22,184 nt of DNA from NCBI GenBank assembly GCA_035540915.1, contig DATLFQ010000193.1, positions 1 through 22,184 on the forward strand. Direction: 5' to 3'. The notes below the pieces were generated by a model, which searched no databases, had not been told where the DNA came from, and saw only the letters and a program-made list of their open reading frames with translations. A program made the translations under genes and the position numbers. This document shows, one piece after another, positions 1 to 7,273 of the stretch. The first letter of the stretch is position 1. Each line of letters starts with the position of its first letter. This DNA comes from DATLFQ01 sp035540915 (GTDB lineage Bacteria; Actinomycetota; Acidimicrobiia; Acidimicrobiales; GCA-2861595).

Positions 1-724
1 AGGAGAAGGTGGTGTCGTCCGGCGCCACCAGCCCGGCGCGGGCCCCGCCCTCGATGCTCATGTTGCACACCGTCATGCGGCCCTCCATGGACAGCGACCG
101 GACGGCGGAGCCCCGGTACTCGATGACCGACCCGATGCCCCCTCCGGTGCCGATGCGCCCGATCACCGCCAGCACGAGGTCCTTGGCGGTCACGCCGCTC
201 GGGAGGTCGCCCTCGACCGTGACGGCCATGGTGCCCGGCCGCCGCTGCGGCAGGGTCTGGGTGGCGAGCACGTGCTCGACCTCGCTGGTGCCGATGCCGA
301 TGGCGAGGGCCCCGAAGGCGCCGTGGGTCGAGGTGTGGCTGTCCCCGCACACGATGGTCATACCTGGCTGGGTCAGTCCCAGCTCGGGGCCGATGATGTG
401 GACGATGCCCTGGCGGGTGTGGCCCATCCCGTAGAGCGGCACACCGAACTCGGCGCAGTTCGCGGCCAACACTTCCATCTGGCGCCGTGAGACGGGGTCC
501 ACCACCACGCCGGGAACGCCGTCGGTGGGCACGTTGTGGTCCATGGTGGCGAGCGTCAGCTCCGGCCGGCGCACGGTGCGGCCGGCCAGGCGCAGGCCGT
601 CGAACGCCTGGGGAGAGGTGACCTCGTGCACCAGGTGGAGGTCGATGTAGAGCAGGTCCGGTTCGCCCTCCGCCGCCCGCACCACGTGGCGGTCCCAGAC
701 CTTCTCGCTCAGCGTCCGTCCCAT
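1..724 (-). CDS. leuC: 3-isopropylmalate dehydratase large subunit, N-terminal part (runs off left edge)
   Basis: With LeuD, LeuC isomerises 2-isopropylmalate to 3-isopropylmalate in leucine synthesis, and usually also citramalate to methylmalate in the citramalate route to isoleucine. About 241 of the family's roughly 470 codons are visible, from the ATG at 724. The N-terminus begins MGRTLSEKVWDRH and continues with LLYIDLHLVHEVTSPQAF and MDHNVPT, all typical of aconitase-family LeuC. Further on come VCGDSHTSTHGAFGALA and MSIEGGARAGLVAPD. The cysteine ligands of the [4Fe-4S] cluster lie in the missing C-terminal half. The gene is divergent from the IclR-type regulator at 761, with only 36 bp between the two start codons; that space is filled by inverted repeats likely to be the regulator's operator. 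leuD is expected just beyond the left edge but cannot be seen. Confidence 0.97.
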   Translation of the reverse strand, partial: MGRTLSEKVWDRHVVRAAEGEPDLLYIDLHLVHEVTSPQAFDGLRLAGRTVRRPELTLATMDHNVPTDGVPGVVVDPVSRRQMEVLAANCAEFGVPLYGMGHTRQGIVHIIGPELGLTQPGMTIVCGDSHTSTHGAFGALAIGIGTSEVEHVLATQTLPQRRPGTMAVTVEGDLPSGVTAKDLVLAVIGRIGTGGGIGSVIEYRGSAVRSLSMEGRMTVCNMSIEGGARAGLVAPDDTTFS

Positions 725-730
725 GCGTCG

Positions 731-766
731 TCTCACAATCTGAGATAAGGTTCCTGCCTTGTGAGA
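731..766. promoter_or_regulatory. Inverted-repeat operator between leuC and ndgR
   Basis: TCTCACAA (731-738) is repeated inverted and perfectly as TTGTGAGA (759-766). A second inverted pair, TCTCA at 731-735 and TGAGA at 741-745, is nested inside, as is AAGG/CCTT at 747-750 and 757-760. The element fills the 36-bp divergent space and runs into the regulator's GTG start. A TANNNT hexamer (TAAGGT, 746-751) sits 9 nt before that GTG. The position fits an autoregulatory IclR-family operator that also controls leuC; binding is inferred. Confidence 0.6.
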
Positions 767-1387
767 GACAGTGTAAGCGGCGTCGGAGTGGTCGACAAGG
801 TGGTTTCCGTCCTCGACGCGCTGGAGGCCGGACCGCTGGCCCTGGCCGGCCTGCAGGAGGCCACCGGCCTGCCCCGCGCCACCGCCCACCGCCTGGCCAC
901 CGCGCTGGTGACCCACGGCCTGGTGGCGAGGGACGACGACGGCCGCTTCCTGCTGGGCCCGCGCCTGCAGCGCCGCCCGCTGGCGGAGGCGGCCACCCGC
1001 GTCCTGGCCGGCCTGCGCGACGCCACCGGCGAGAGCGTCCAGCTGTTCGTTCCCGAGGCCGGCGGCCGGCGTTGCGTGGTGTCCCTGGAGTCACCGCACA
1101 GCCTGCGCACGATCGTGGCGGTCGGCGCCCTCCTGCCCCTCGACCGGGGCTCGGCCGGTGCGGTCCTGCGCGATCCGGCGGCGCGGCGCCGGGGATGGGC
1201 CCAGAGCGCCGAGGAGCGAGAGGCGGGCGTGGCGTCGGTGAGCGCCCCGGTCATGCGCGACGGCGCCGTGGTGGCCGCGATCTCGGTGTCGGGCCCGGTC
1301 GAGCGCACCACCCGTACCCCGGCGCTCCGCTACGCGGCCGCCGTCGTCGCCGCCGCCCGCGCCGTCGAGGCGGCCATGGGGTGGTGA
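761..1387 (+). CDS. ndgR: IclR-family regulator, NdgR/LtbR type
   Basis: This is a 208-aa transcription factor of the group that controls leuCD and other amino-acid genes in actinobacteria (NdgR/AreB in Streptomyces, LtbR in Corynebacterium). The N-terminus SGVGVVDKVVSVLDALE leads into a winged helix at about residues 24-66 (LAGLQEATGLPRATAHRLAT, then GRFLLGPRL). The C-terminal half keeps the hallmarks RGWAQSAEEREAGVASVSAP and VAAISVSGPVERTTR. Its position, divergent from leuC, matches the family. The GTG at 761 was chosen because the conserved SGVGV motif follows at residue 6. No strong ribosome-binding site precedes it, so translation may be leaderless. The protein is shorter than the usual ~235-240 aa: about 30 residues seem to be missing in two places of the effector-binding domain, after GPRL and before RRGWAQ, without loss of frame. 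Confidence 0.92.
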   Translation: MRDSVSGVGVVDKVVSVLDALEAGPLALAGLQEATGLPRATAHRLATALVTHGLVARDDDGRFLLGPRLQRRPLAEAATRVLAGLRDATGESVQLFVPEAGGRRCVVSLESPHSLRTIVAVGALLPLDRGSAGAVLRDPAARRRGWAQSAEEREAGVASVSAPVMRDGAVVAAISVSGPVERTTRTPALRYAAAVVAAARAVEAAMGW

Positions 1388-1391
1388 GGCT

Positions 1392-2381
1392 TCAGGGCCG
1401 GGCGGTCGCCGGGTGGCGCTCGACCTGGGTGACGGCCGCGCCCACCCCCTCGCTGGTGGCCAGCACGGCGGCGCCGTCGAGCCGGTAGGCGATGGCCTCG
1501 CCCTGGCGCCGCGGGGCCAGGGCGATCGATGTCGCCGGTCGCCGCCAGATGTCGTCGAAGGCCGCATCGCCGGCCGGCAGCTCCAGCTCGTAGCCGGCGG
1601 CGTAGGTGGACAGCACCACCCGGCGGCCGTCGGGCGAGATGTCGCCGCCCGTCACCAGCTCCAGGCGGGCCGTGAAGCCCGGCAGCCGCAGGCCCGGCAC
1701 CCTGGTCATCTCCCGGGCCTCGCCCGGTCGCAGCGGTGCCGCAGCCCGGTACACCGCTGGGGTCGTGCTCGCCTCTTTTGCCACGACGAACAGGTCGCCG
1801 GTCGTGGGGTGCACGAGCAGCGCCTCGGCGTCGTGGGCGCCGTCGGGGTAGCGCAGCCGGAAAACCTCGGCCGGCTCGGTGGCCCGCGCGGCGTCCCGCC
1901 CGGGCGCGGCCGCTTCGGGCGGTACCGCGGGCTCGGGGACGCGGTAGACGACCACCTCGGCCCGCTCCAGGTCGTTGTCGCCGATGTCGCCGAAGTACAG
2001 GTAGCTCCGGGCCGGGTCGGGGCCGGGGCCGGCGGCGGCGTCCTCCCAGTCCCGAGCCTCGGCGCCCGTCACCCGCCACGTCCCGCAGCTGGCGCCCGTC
2101 GCCTGGAGGCAGTAGGCGAACGGGCCGTCGCCCGAGTCGTTGTGGGTCCACAGCAGGCCCGGGTTGGCCCGGCCCGCCACGAGGCCGCTGCTCTCGCCGA
2201 TGGCGGGATCGTGGAGGTGGCCGAGCACGGCGGGCTCGCCGAAGAGCGGCGTCGGCATCACGGGTCGGTCGGAGCCGGTGGCATCCGCCGAGGACGGGAC
2301 GGCCGGCTGGGCGGTCCGGCAGCCGGCCGTCACCAGCGCCAGCAGCGCAAGGCCGGCCGGCCAGCCGGAGCGGGTGCGCAC
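1392..2381 (-). CDS. Secreted lipoprotein, probable beta-propeller
   Basis: The 329-aa product starts with a lipoprotein signal peptide (RTRSGWPAGLALLALVTAGC), so it should be anchored outside the cytoplasmic membrane by the lipobox cysteine. The mature part carries blocks known from an uncharacterised actinobacterial family: ESSGLVAGRANPGLLWTHND, ARDWEDAAAGPGPD, LYFGDIGDND, and the later HDAEALLVHPTTGDLFVVAK and GGDISPDGRRVVLSTY, which look like propeller blades. Acidic and aromatic residues recur in the blades, but no enzymatic motif is recognisable. The GTG at 2381 was chosen because it gives a clean signal peptide and has GAGG 8 nt upstream. The 3' end converges on ndgR with only 4 bp between stop codons. 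It is divergent from the MATE gene. Function unknown. Confidence 0.8.
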   Translation of the reverse strand: MRTRSGWPAGLALLALVTAGCRTAQPAVPSSADATGSDRPVMPTPLFGEPAVLGHLHDPAIGESSGLVAGRANPGLLWTHNDSGDGPFAYCLQATGASCGTWRVTGAEARDWEDAAAGPGPDPARSYLYFGDIGDNDLERAEVVVYRVPEPAVPPEAAAPGRDAARATEPAEVFRLRYPDGAHDAEALLVHPTTGDLFVVAKEASTTPAVYRAAAPLRPGEAREMTRVPGLRLPGFTARLELVTGGDISPDGRRVVLSTYAAGYELELPAGDAAFDDIWRRPATSIALAPRRQGEAIAYRLDGAAVLATSEGVGAAVTQVERHPATARP

Positions 2382-2427
2382 GGGGCGAGCCTCGCAAATG
2401 CCCGCAGTGTCCGCCACCGGGCGTCCG

Positions 2428-2433
2428 TACGCT
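2428..2433 (+). promoter_or_regulatory. Putative -10 element of the MATE gene (TACGCT)
   Basis: TACGCT matches TANNNT and lies exactly 6 nt before the GTG at 2440, the spacing expected when transcription starts at the first base of the start codon. No Shine-Dalgarno sequence is visible before that GTG. Confidence 0.5.
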
Positions 2434-2439
2434 TCCTGG

Positions 2440-3786
2440 GTGCCCGTGACGGTGACCGCGCTGGACCGCCGGATCGGCGCGCTGGCCGTGCCCGCCCTGG
2501 GCACGCTGGCCGTCGAGCCGCTCTACGTGCTGGTCGACACCGCCATCGTGGGCCGGCTCGGCACCGTGCCCCTCGGCGGCGTCGCGCTGGCCTCGACGGT
2601 GCTGGTGAGCGCGGTGTGGGTCTTCAACTTCCTGGCCTACGGCACCACCAGCCGGGTCGCCTTCCTGGTCGGGCGCGGCGACCCTCGGGCGGGCGCCGCG
2701 GTGGCGGTCCAGGGCCTGTGGCTGAGCATCGCCATCGGGGTGCCGCTGGCCGCCGCAGTGGCGCTGCTGGCCCGCCCACTGGCGTCGTTGCTGGGGGGCG
2801 ACGGCGCCGTCCTCGACGCGGCGGTGACATACCTGCGCATCAGCGCCGTCGGCATCCCGGCCGTCCTGGTGGCACTGGTCGGCAACGGCTACCTGCGGGG
2901 CCTGGCCGACACGCGCACGCCGCTCGTGGTGGTGGTGGTCGCCAACGCCGTGAACGTGGTGCTCGAGCTGGCCATGGTCTACGGCTTCGACCTCGGCGTG
3001 GCCGGCTCCGCCTGGAGCACCGTGGCCGCACAGGGGCTGGCCGCCGGGTGGTTCCTTCGTCTGCTGCGGCGGGGCATCGTCGCCACCGGCGCCGGCGGCG
3101 CCGCCGACCGCGCCGAGCTGGGCCTGCTGCTGTCGGCTGGGCGGCGGCTGTTCGTGCGGACCGCCGCCCTCCTGGCCACGGTGGCCCTGGCGACGTCGGT
3201 GGCCGCCCGGCTGGGCACCGTCGCCCTGGCCGGCCACCACATCGCCCTCCAGATCCACCTCTTCCTGGCCATGGTGCTCGACGCACTGGCCGTCCCGGGC
3301 CAGATCCTGGTGGCCACGGCCCTGGGTGCCGGCGACGGGGTCGGTGCCCGGGTGGTCGGCGAGCGCCTGGTCCGTGTGGGAGTGGCGGTGGGCGTCGTGC
3401 TGGGCGCCGGGACGCTGGCGGTGTCGGGCGCGCTGCCCCACCTCTTCACCGCAGACGCCGCGGTCGCCGACCGGGCCACTGCCGCGCTGGTGGTGGTGGC
3501 GGTGGCGCAGGTCCCGTCGGCGATCGCCTTCGTGCTCGACGGCGTGCTGGCCGGCGCCGCCGACTTCGGCTTCCTGCAGTGGAGCCTGCTCGGCGGCCTC
3601 GCCCTGTTCGCCCCGGTCGGTCTGGCCGTGGCGGCGTGGCCCCGACTGGGCCTGGTCGGGCTGTGGGGCGGTCTCCTCGCCTGGATGGCCTACCGGGCGA
3701 CCGCCAACCTGGTGCGGGCCCGGGCGCTCGGAACTCGTCACGGAAACGGCGCTCTCGGCGGAGCGTTTCCAAGACAGCCTCAGTAG
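2440..3786 (+). CDS. MATE-family multidrug/metabolite exporter (DinF-like)
   Basis: This is a 448-aa integral membrane antiporter that should couple Na+ or H+ entry to export of drugs or metabolites. The N-terminal segment ALDRRIGALAVPALGTLAVE, followed by PLYVLVDTAIVGRLGTVPLG, is the signature of the DinF branch of MATE proteins. About twelve hydrophobic helices follow in two pseudo-repeats; the second begins near RRLFVRTAALLATVALATSV. Length is normal for the family. The GTG at 2440 is preferred because of the TANNNT element just upstream; GTG at 2446 and 2452 and ATG at 2398 are in frame and possible. The 3' end overlaps the converging PKD-like gene by 7 bp (3780-3786). A hairpin near the end may stop transcription. 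The substrate cannot be predicted. Confidence 0.9.
   Translation: MPVTVTALDRRIGALAVPALGTLAVEPLYVLVDTAIVGRLGTVPLGGVALASTVLVSAVWVFNFLAYGTTSRVAFLVGRGDPRAGAAVAVQGLWLSIAIGVPLAAAVALLARPLASLLGGDGAVLDAAVTYLRISAVGIPAVLVALVGNGYLRGLADTRTPLVVVVVANAVNVVLELAMVYGFDLGVAGSAWSTVAAQGLAAGWFLRLLRRGIVATGAGGAADRAELGLLLSAGRRLFVRTAALLATVALATSVAARLGTVALAGHHIALQIHLFLAMVLDALAVPGQILVATALGAGDGVGARVVGERLVRVGVAVGVVLGAGTLAVSGALPHLFTADAAVADRATAALVVVAVAQVPSAIAFVLDGVLAGAADFGFLQWSLLGGLALFAPVGLAVAAWPRLGLVGLWGGLLAWMAYRATANLVRARALGTRHGNGALGGAFPRQPQ
3742..3770. terminator. Hairpin in the 3' end of the MATE gene
   Basis: The left arm GGAAACGGCGCTC (3742-3754) pairs with GAGCGTTTCC (3761-3770) with a small bulge. It lies inside the last codons of the MATE gene, where this gene converges on the minus-strand gene ending at 3780. 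No U-tract follows, so its role as terminator is inferred from position. Confidence 0.4.
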
Positions 3787-4592
3787 TGCAGGACCGCCTG
3801 CACCTGGTTGACGGGGAAGCCAACGATCGCCGCCTCGGTCGGCGCGGTCAGCCGGCCCGACTCGGCGCCCATCCGCCAGGCCACGTCCCATTCGACGCTC
3901 ACGACCACGTCGTAGGTGCCCATGTCCGTCCACACATGGCTGATGTTGCCGTCCGGCCACGGCCCGCCCGGCCCGACGTGCGGCCCCGTGCGCTCGTCGC
4001 CCCAGTCGACCATGTAGGTGCCGGTTGCCCGGATCGCCACCTCGCCCAGCGGTGTCGACCGCGTCCCCGTGTAGGTGGCCCTCCCGTCGACCAGCTCGAC
4101 CTCCAGGTTCGGCTCCAGGTATGCCCGCAATCCGGTGATGGCCCGCCCCGGCGCGATGTACGGCCTCGGCGCAGGGAGCGGAAACTCCTCCAGGACCTCG
4201 ATGACCACCGCCTCGGGGTCAAGGGCGGGCTCGGAGGCGGCACGGGGGCAGGGGGGCGTCGTCGCGATGATTCGCTCCCAGGCGGCGTACTGCGGCTCTG
4301 CGTCATAGTCAGCCCGTGGGACGGCCGCTCCGCGTTGCCGGCAGATCCCCACGCCGGGCATGTCGACCACCACTGGGATACGTGTCATAACCGGCCGCGG
4401 CTTGAGCGACCGGCGAACGGGTCGCAGAGGGGTAACGACGCTCGTCTCGAAGGAGTGTGCCGCCTTACAAGACACGAATGTTGTGCCGTCAGGAGCTTTG
4501 ACTGGAATGCACCCGTCGTCTGCCTCGCCCTCGGCTGGCGATGCCGATGAGAGAACCAGCAAGGCGATCACCATCGGGATGGTTATCGACAC
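3780..4592 (-). CDS. Secreted protein with PKD-like C-terminal domain
   Basis: The 270-aa product has an N-terminal signal peptide (SITIPMVIALLVLSSASPAE) and no lipobox, so it is probably exported. The C-terminal third resembles a PKD/beta-sandwich fold: YMVDWGDERTGPHVGPGGPW at about 193-212, followed by HVWTDMGTYDVVVSVEW at about 219-235. Similar proteins with the GGPWPDG and HVWxxxGTYDV blocks occur in many actinobacteria without known function. The GTG at 4592 is supported by a strong GGAGAAGG ribosome-binding site just upstream, which lies inside the end of the preceding gene. That gene overlaps this one by 10 bp, so the two are probably cotranscribed and translationally coupled. G+C is clearly lower in the first third than in the surrounding genes. 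Confidence 0.78.
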   Translation of the reverse strand: MSITIPMVIALLVLSSASPAEGEADDGCIPVKAPDGTTFVSCKAAHSFETSVVTPLRPVRRSLKPRPVMTRIPVVVDMPGVGICRQRGAAVPRADYDAEPQYAAWERIIATTPPCPRAASEPALDPEAVVIEVLEEFPLPAPRPYIAPGRAITGLRAYLEPNLEVELVDGRATYTGTRSTPLGEVAIRATGTYMVDWGDERTGPHVGPGGPWPDGNISHVWTDMGTYDVVVSVEWDVAWRMGAESGRLTAPTEAAIVGFPVNQVQAVLHY

Positions 4593-5215
4593 GGCGCCTT
4601 CTCCAATGGCGATTCATCGGGATTTATGACGCGCGCAAGCGCGACCATCCATGGCGTTGGATTCTGGGTAACACGTCCGCCCGTGGGCGGGGCGGGCATG
4701 AGGGCGACAAGGTCTCTAGACGATGGATCGTCACTCGGAGGCACGACGACAACCTCGCTAAAGTCCGCCTCAACAGTCGCCACGATGCAGCGAGGTGTCG
4801 CAATTTCAAGTGATACAACTGTGACCCGGCGGTTGCCTGGCGAGTCTCGAAACTGGTTTGGATCACTCTGTAGCAACCGGATCAAGCCCTCGAACTCACG
4901 GCTAAGTTGTGGCTCGGCGTAGACATCGCTGAGCTTGGAGCTTCGTGGGTCGACAGTTCTCGTCCGTAGTACATCCCGCACTGCATCCCCGTGGATCGCA
5001 TACAAGGCGGCGAGGACGCGGTTCACGTAGGCGGCGTCGATGACCTCGGGGATGGCGAACGGGTCAGCCGGGGCCGTGGTCGACGGCGACGGGGCCGGCG
5101 TGGCGGTCGACGACGGCCTGGGAGGCGTGGCGCTCGGGTCGGGGTCGTCACCGCCGCCGGAGCAGGCGCCGGCGAGGAGCGTCAGGCACAGGACGAAAGG
5201 CCCAGGTCGGACCAC
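4583..5215 (-). CDS. Putative lipoprotein, uncharacterised
   Basis: This 210-aa product begins VRPGPFVLCLTLLAGACSGG, a lipoprotein-type signal with a slightly atypical lipobox (AGAC). A Pro/Ser/Thr-rich linker follows (about residues 27-50), then a compact domain of roughly 150 residues containing AYVNRVLAALYAIHGDAVRD and VVSLEIATPRCIVATVEADF. I do not recognise the family. The linker suggests a domain held away from the membrane. The GTG at 5215 gives the full signal peptide. The 3' end overlaps the PKD-like gene by 10 bp and contains its ribosome-binding site, so the two likely act together at the cell surface. The coding region has unusually low G+C (about 52-57% in the lines 4801-4920), unlike its neighbours. 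Confidence 0.72.
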   Translation of the reverse strand: MVRPGPFVLCLTLLAGACSGGGDDPDPSATPPRPSSTATPAPSPSTTAPADPFAIPEVIDAAYVNRVLAALYAIHGDAVRDVLRTRTVDPRSSKLSDVYAEPQLSREFEGLIRLLQSDPNQFRDSPGNRRVTVVSLEIATPRCIVATVEADFSEVVVVPPSDDPSSRDLVALMPAPPTGGRVTQNPTPWMVALARVINPDESPLEKAPCR

Positions 5216-5233
5216 GAGGACTGCATATCATGT

Positions 5234-6106
5234 CTATTGGGACCGATCAACAGGTACCAGGCCGGCCCGCCGGGCCACGTCGCCACACGCCTCGGCCAGG
5301 ACGGGGACGTAGGCAGCGGCCTCGGTGACGCAGGCGCCGTGGTCGCCCGCCGCCTCGAACACGCGGGCGCCGGGGATGGCGTCGGCCAGGCGCCGCTGGC
5401 GGGCCGGGCTGACGACCTGGTCGCGGGTGGTGACCACCACGGCGGTGGGGACGTCGACCTCTCCGATCCAGTCGTGGGACCGGAACTGGCCGAGGGCCCA
5501 CCCCGCCTCCAGCACGGCCGAGGGCTCGTTGCGGCCCAGCTCCTCGACGCCCCATTCGGCCAGCGGCGTGCCCTCCAGGCGACGGCGCGCAAAGCTGCTG
5601 GCGAGGTGGCGCCGGACGGCCGGGGGCGCGAACCGCGACGCCACCGACAAGCCCAGGAGGCTGTTGAAGTAGACCCGGTCGTTGCCGCTGGTGCCCGACA
5701 GGCTGCGAGCGGTGGCGGACAGGACCAGCCCGGCCACCACATCCCGGTGGCGCTGCCAGAGGAGCTGGGCGACGAGGCCCCCCATCGAGTAGCCGACGGG
5801 GATGACGGCGCCGAGGCCCAGCTCGGCAGCGACAGCGGCGGCGTCGTCGGCACAGTCCTCGAGGCGGAACGGGCGCCAGCTCCGGATGCCTCGCCCGTGG
5901 CCCCGGTGGTCCATGGCCACCACGCGAAAGCGCCGGCCCAGGCCCTCGTAGCAGGCGAACCAGTTGAGGTCGGCCGTCACGGTCCATCCGTGGAGCAACA
6001 GCAGGCAGGCGGCGCCCGGCGGCCCGACGACCTCCCGGACGAAGGTGGTACCCCGGCCCGGCAGCCCCAGCGGGCGCCCGGGCGGGAGCGGCGGGGTGCC
6101 TGACAC
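5234..6106 (-). CDS. Alpha/beta-fold hydrolase
   Basis: The 290-aa product is a soluble serine hydrolase of the alpha/beta fold. The oxyanion region HGWTVTADLNW starts at residue 39. The nucleophile elbow GYSMGG places the catalytic serine at residue 107. The acid is probably Asp229 (TTRDQVVSP) and the histidine His256 (AGDHGAC). MDHRGHGRG at 65-73 is typical of esterase, lipase or lactonase members; the substrate cannot be inferred. The GTG at 6106 fits the start of homology and avoids overlap with the divergent Kelch gene at 6135. A TANNNT element (TACCCT, read on the minus strand at 6120-6115) lies 8 nt upstream. The low-GC lipoprotein gene follows 18 bp downstream on the same strand and could be cotranscribed. 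Confidence 0.85.
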   Translation of the reverse strand: MSGTPPLPPGRPLGLPGRGTTFVREVVGPPGAACLLLLHGWTVTADLNWFACYEGLGRRFRVVAMDHRGHGRGIRSWRPFRLEDCADDAAAVAAELGLGAVIPVGYSMGGLVAQLLWQRHRDVVAGLVLSATARSLSGTSGNDRVYFNSLLGLSVASRFAPPAVRRHLASSFARRRLEGTPLAEWGVEELGRNEPSAVLEAGWALGQFRSHDWIGEVDVPTAVVVTTRDQVVSPARQRRLADAIPGARVFEAAGDHGACVTEAAAYVPVLAEACGDVARRAGLVPVDRSQ

Positions 6107-6114
6107 TGCGGTCG

Positions 6115-6120
6115 AGGGTA
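6115..6120 (-). promoter_or_regulatory. Putative -10 element of the alpha/beta hydrolase (TACCCT)
   Basis: TACCCT on the minus strand matches TANNNT and lies 8 nt before the GTG at 6106, a spacing compatible with a very short or absent 5' leader. It sits in the 28-bp divergent gap shared with the Kelch lipoprotein gene. Confidence 0.4.
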
Positions 6121-6134
6121 GGCGAGGATGGGCT

Positions 6135-7118
6135 GTGCGCCGTTCCGCCGTGCTGCTGGCCGTCACCCTCGCCCTGGCCGGCTGCTCGGAGGACGAGGCG
6201 CCGGCCCCGACCGCGCCATCGCGTGGGACCGGGACGACGGCCACCAGCGCAGCCGACCTCGGCGCGCTGGCCGAGCTGCCCGTCCCCCGCACCGAGGTCT
6301 CCGGGGTGGCCTGGCGCGGGCGCCTGGCGGTGGGCGGCGGCCTCACCCCCGACGGCGGGGCCAGCGACCAGTTCCACCTGTGGAGCCCGTCGGGCAACCG
6401 CTGGGTGGCCGGCCCCCGCCTGCCGAAGCCGCTGCACCACAGTGCGATGGCCGTTGTGGGAGAACGGCTCTTCCTGGTCGGCGGCTACACCAACGGACCG
6501 GGCGAGGCGTGGGTGCCCCAGGCGCTCGTGGCCAGCCTGGGCGAAGGGGAGGCGGCCTGGCGCGACGAGCCGGCGATGCCCTCTCCCCGCGGCGCCCACG
6601 CCGCCGCGGTCGCCCGCGGCGTGCTGGTGGTGACCGGCGGTGAGTCGGGCGGCACCCCGCTGGCCACGACGACGATCTACGACCCGGGCGCGCGCACCTG
6701 GCGGCCCGGCCCGGCCCTGGACCGGCCCCGGGAGCACCTGGCGGCCGCCTCGGCCGGCGGGCGGGTGTACGCCATCGCCGGCCGCACCGGGACGGAGGGG
6801 AACTTCACGGTCGTGGAGTCGCTCGACCCGGCGGCCGACCGGGCCTGGCGGCGCGAGCCCGAGCTGGTTCGCTCCCGGGGCGGCATCGGTGCCGACGCGG
6901 TAGACGGGACCGTCTGCGTGGCCGGCGGCGAGGAGGCGGCCGGCACCATCGCCCCGGTGGAGTGCCTCCGTGACGGGCGGTGGGCGGCGGCGGCCGACCT
7001 GGCCCGCCCGCGCCACGGCCTGGCCGTGATGGCCCTCGACGGCCGCCTCCACGTCGTCGGCGGGGGTGACCAGCCCGGCCTCACCGTCAGCGGCGTCCAC
7101 GAGGCGATCGAGCTCTAG
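6135..7118 (+). CDS. Kelch-repeat lipoprotein
   Basis: The 327-aa product has a clear lipoprotein signal (RRSAVLLAVTLALAGC, lipobox LAGC at about 14-17) and a Ser/Thr/Pro-rich spacer. About six Kelch blades follow, recognisable from recurring GG pairs followed by a blade-closing W: for example GERLFLVGGYTNG, RGVLVVTGGESGG, GGRVYAIAGRTGT, DGTVCVAGGEEAA and DGRLHVVGGGDQPG. Secreted Kelch propellers usually bind sugars or proteins; a few are oxidases, but no catalytic residues are visible. The GTG at 6135 follows GAGG with 7-8 nt spacing and gives the correct signal peptide. The gene converges on the GH15-like gene with an inverted repeat between them. Role at the cell surface is inferred. Confidence 0.85.
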   Translation: MRRSAVLLAVTLALAGCSEDEAPAPTAPSRGTGTTATSAADLGALAELPVPRTEVSGVAWRGRLAVGGGLTPDGGASDQFHLWSPSGNRWVAGPRLPKPLHHSAMAVVGERLFLVGGYTNGPGEAWVPQALVASLGEGEAAWRDEPAMPSPRGAHAAAVARGVLVVTGGESGGTPLATTTIYDPGARTWRPGPALDRPREHLAAASAGGRVYAIAGRTGTEGNFTVVESLDPAADRAWRREPELVRSRGGIGADAVDGTVCVAGGEEAAGTIAPVECLRDGRWAAAADLARPRHGLAVMALDGRLHVVGGGDQPGLTVSGVHEAIEL

Positions 7119-7123
7119 GGACC

Positions 7124-7198
7124 GGCGCCAACTACCTGCGCGTTCGGCTCTGGAAGGTCGGAGAACACGGCCTCGGAAGGCGCATGTAGTTCGGCGCC
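7124..7198. repeat. Long imperfect inverted repeat between converging genes
   Basis: The left arm at 7124-7141 (GGCGCCAACTACCTGCGC) pairs with the right arm at 7180-7198 (GCGCATGTAGTTCGGCGCC), with one bulge and one mismatch. The spacer is about 38 nt. The element fills the middle of the 155-bp gap between the Kelch gene and the GH15-like gene, which converge here. A bidirectional terminator is the simplest reading. Nothing else is visible in this gap. Confidence 0.5.
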
Positions 7199-7273
7199 AG
7201 ATCCTGCGCGCCGTTCTGGCCGCCACGGCGGCCGGTAGCCGCACCGGTCGCCTGCACAGTCCGCGACGCCGGC

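Noticed and set aside
1388..1391. Terminator between ndgR and the converging lipoprotein gene
   Set aside because: Only 4 bp separate the stop codons and no hairpin with long arms is evident there.
1330..3960. Very long open frame on the minus strand across the lipoprotein and MATE genes
   Set aside because: Its translation is low-complexity (Gly, Arg, Pro, His, Gln) without domains; it is antisense to well-recognised genes and results from the high G+C content.
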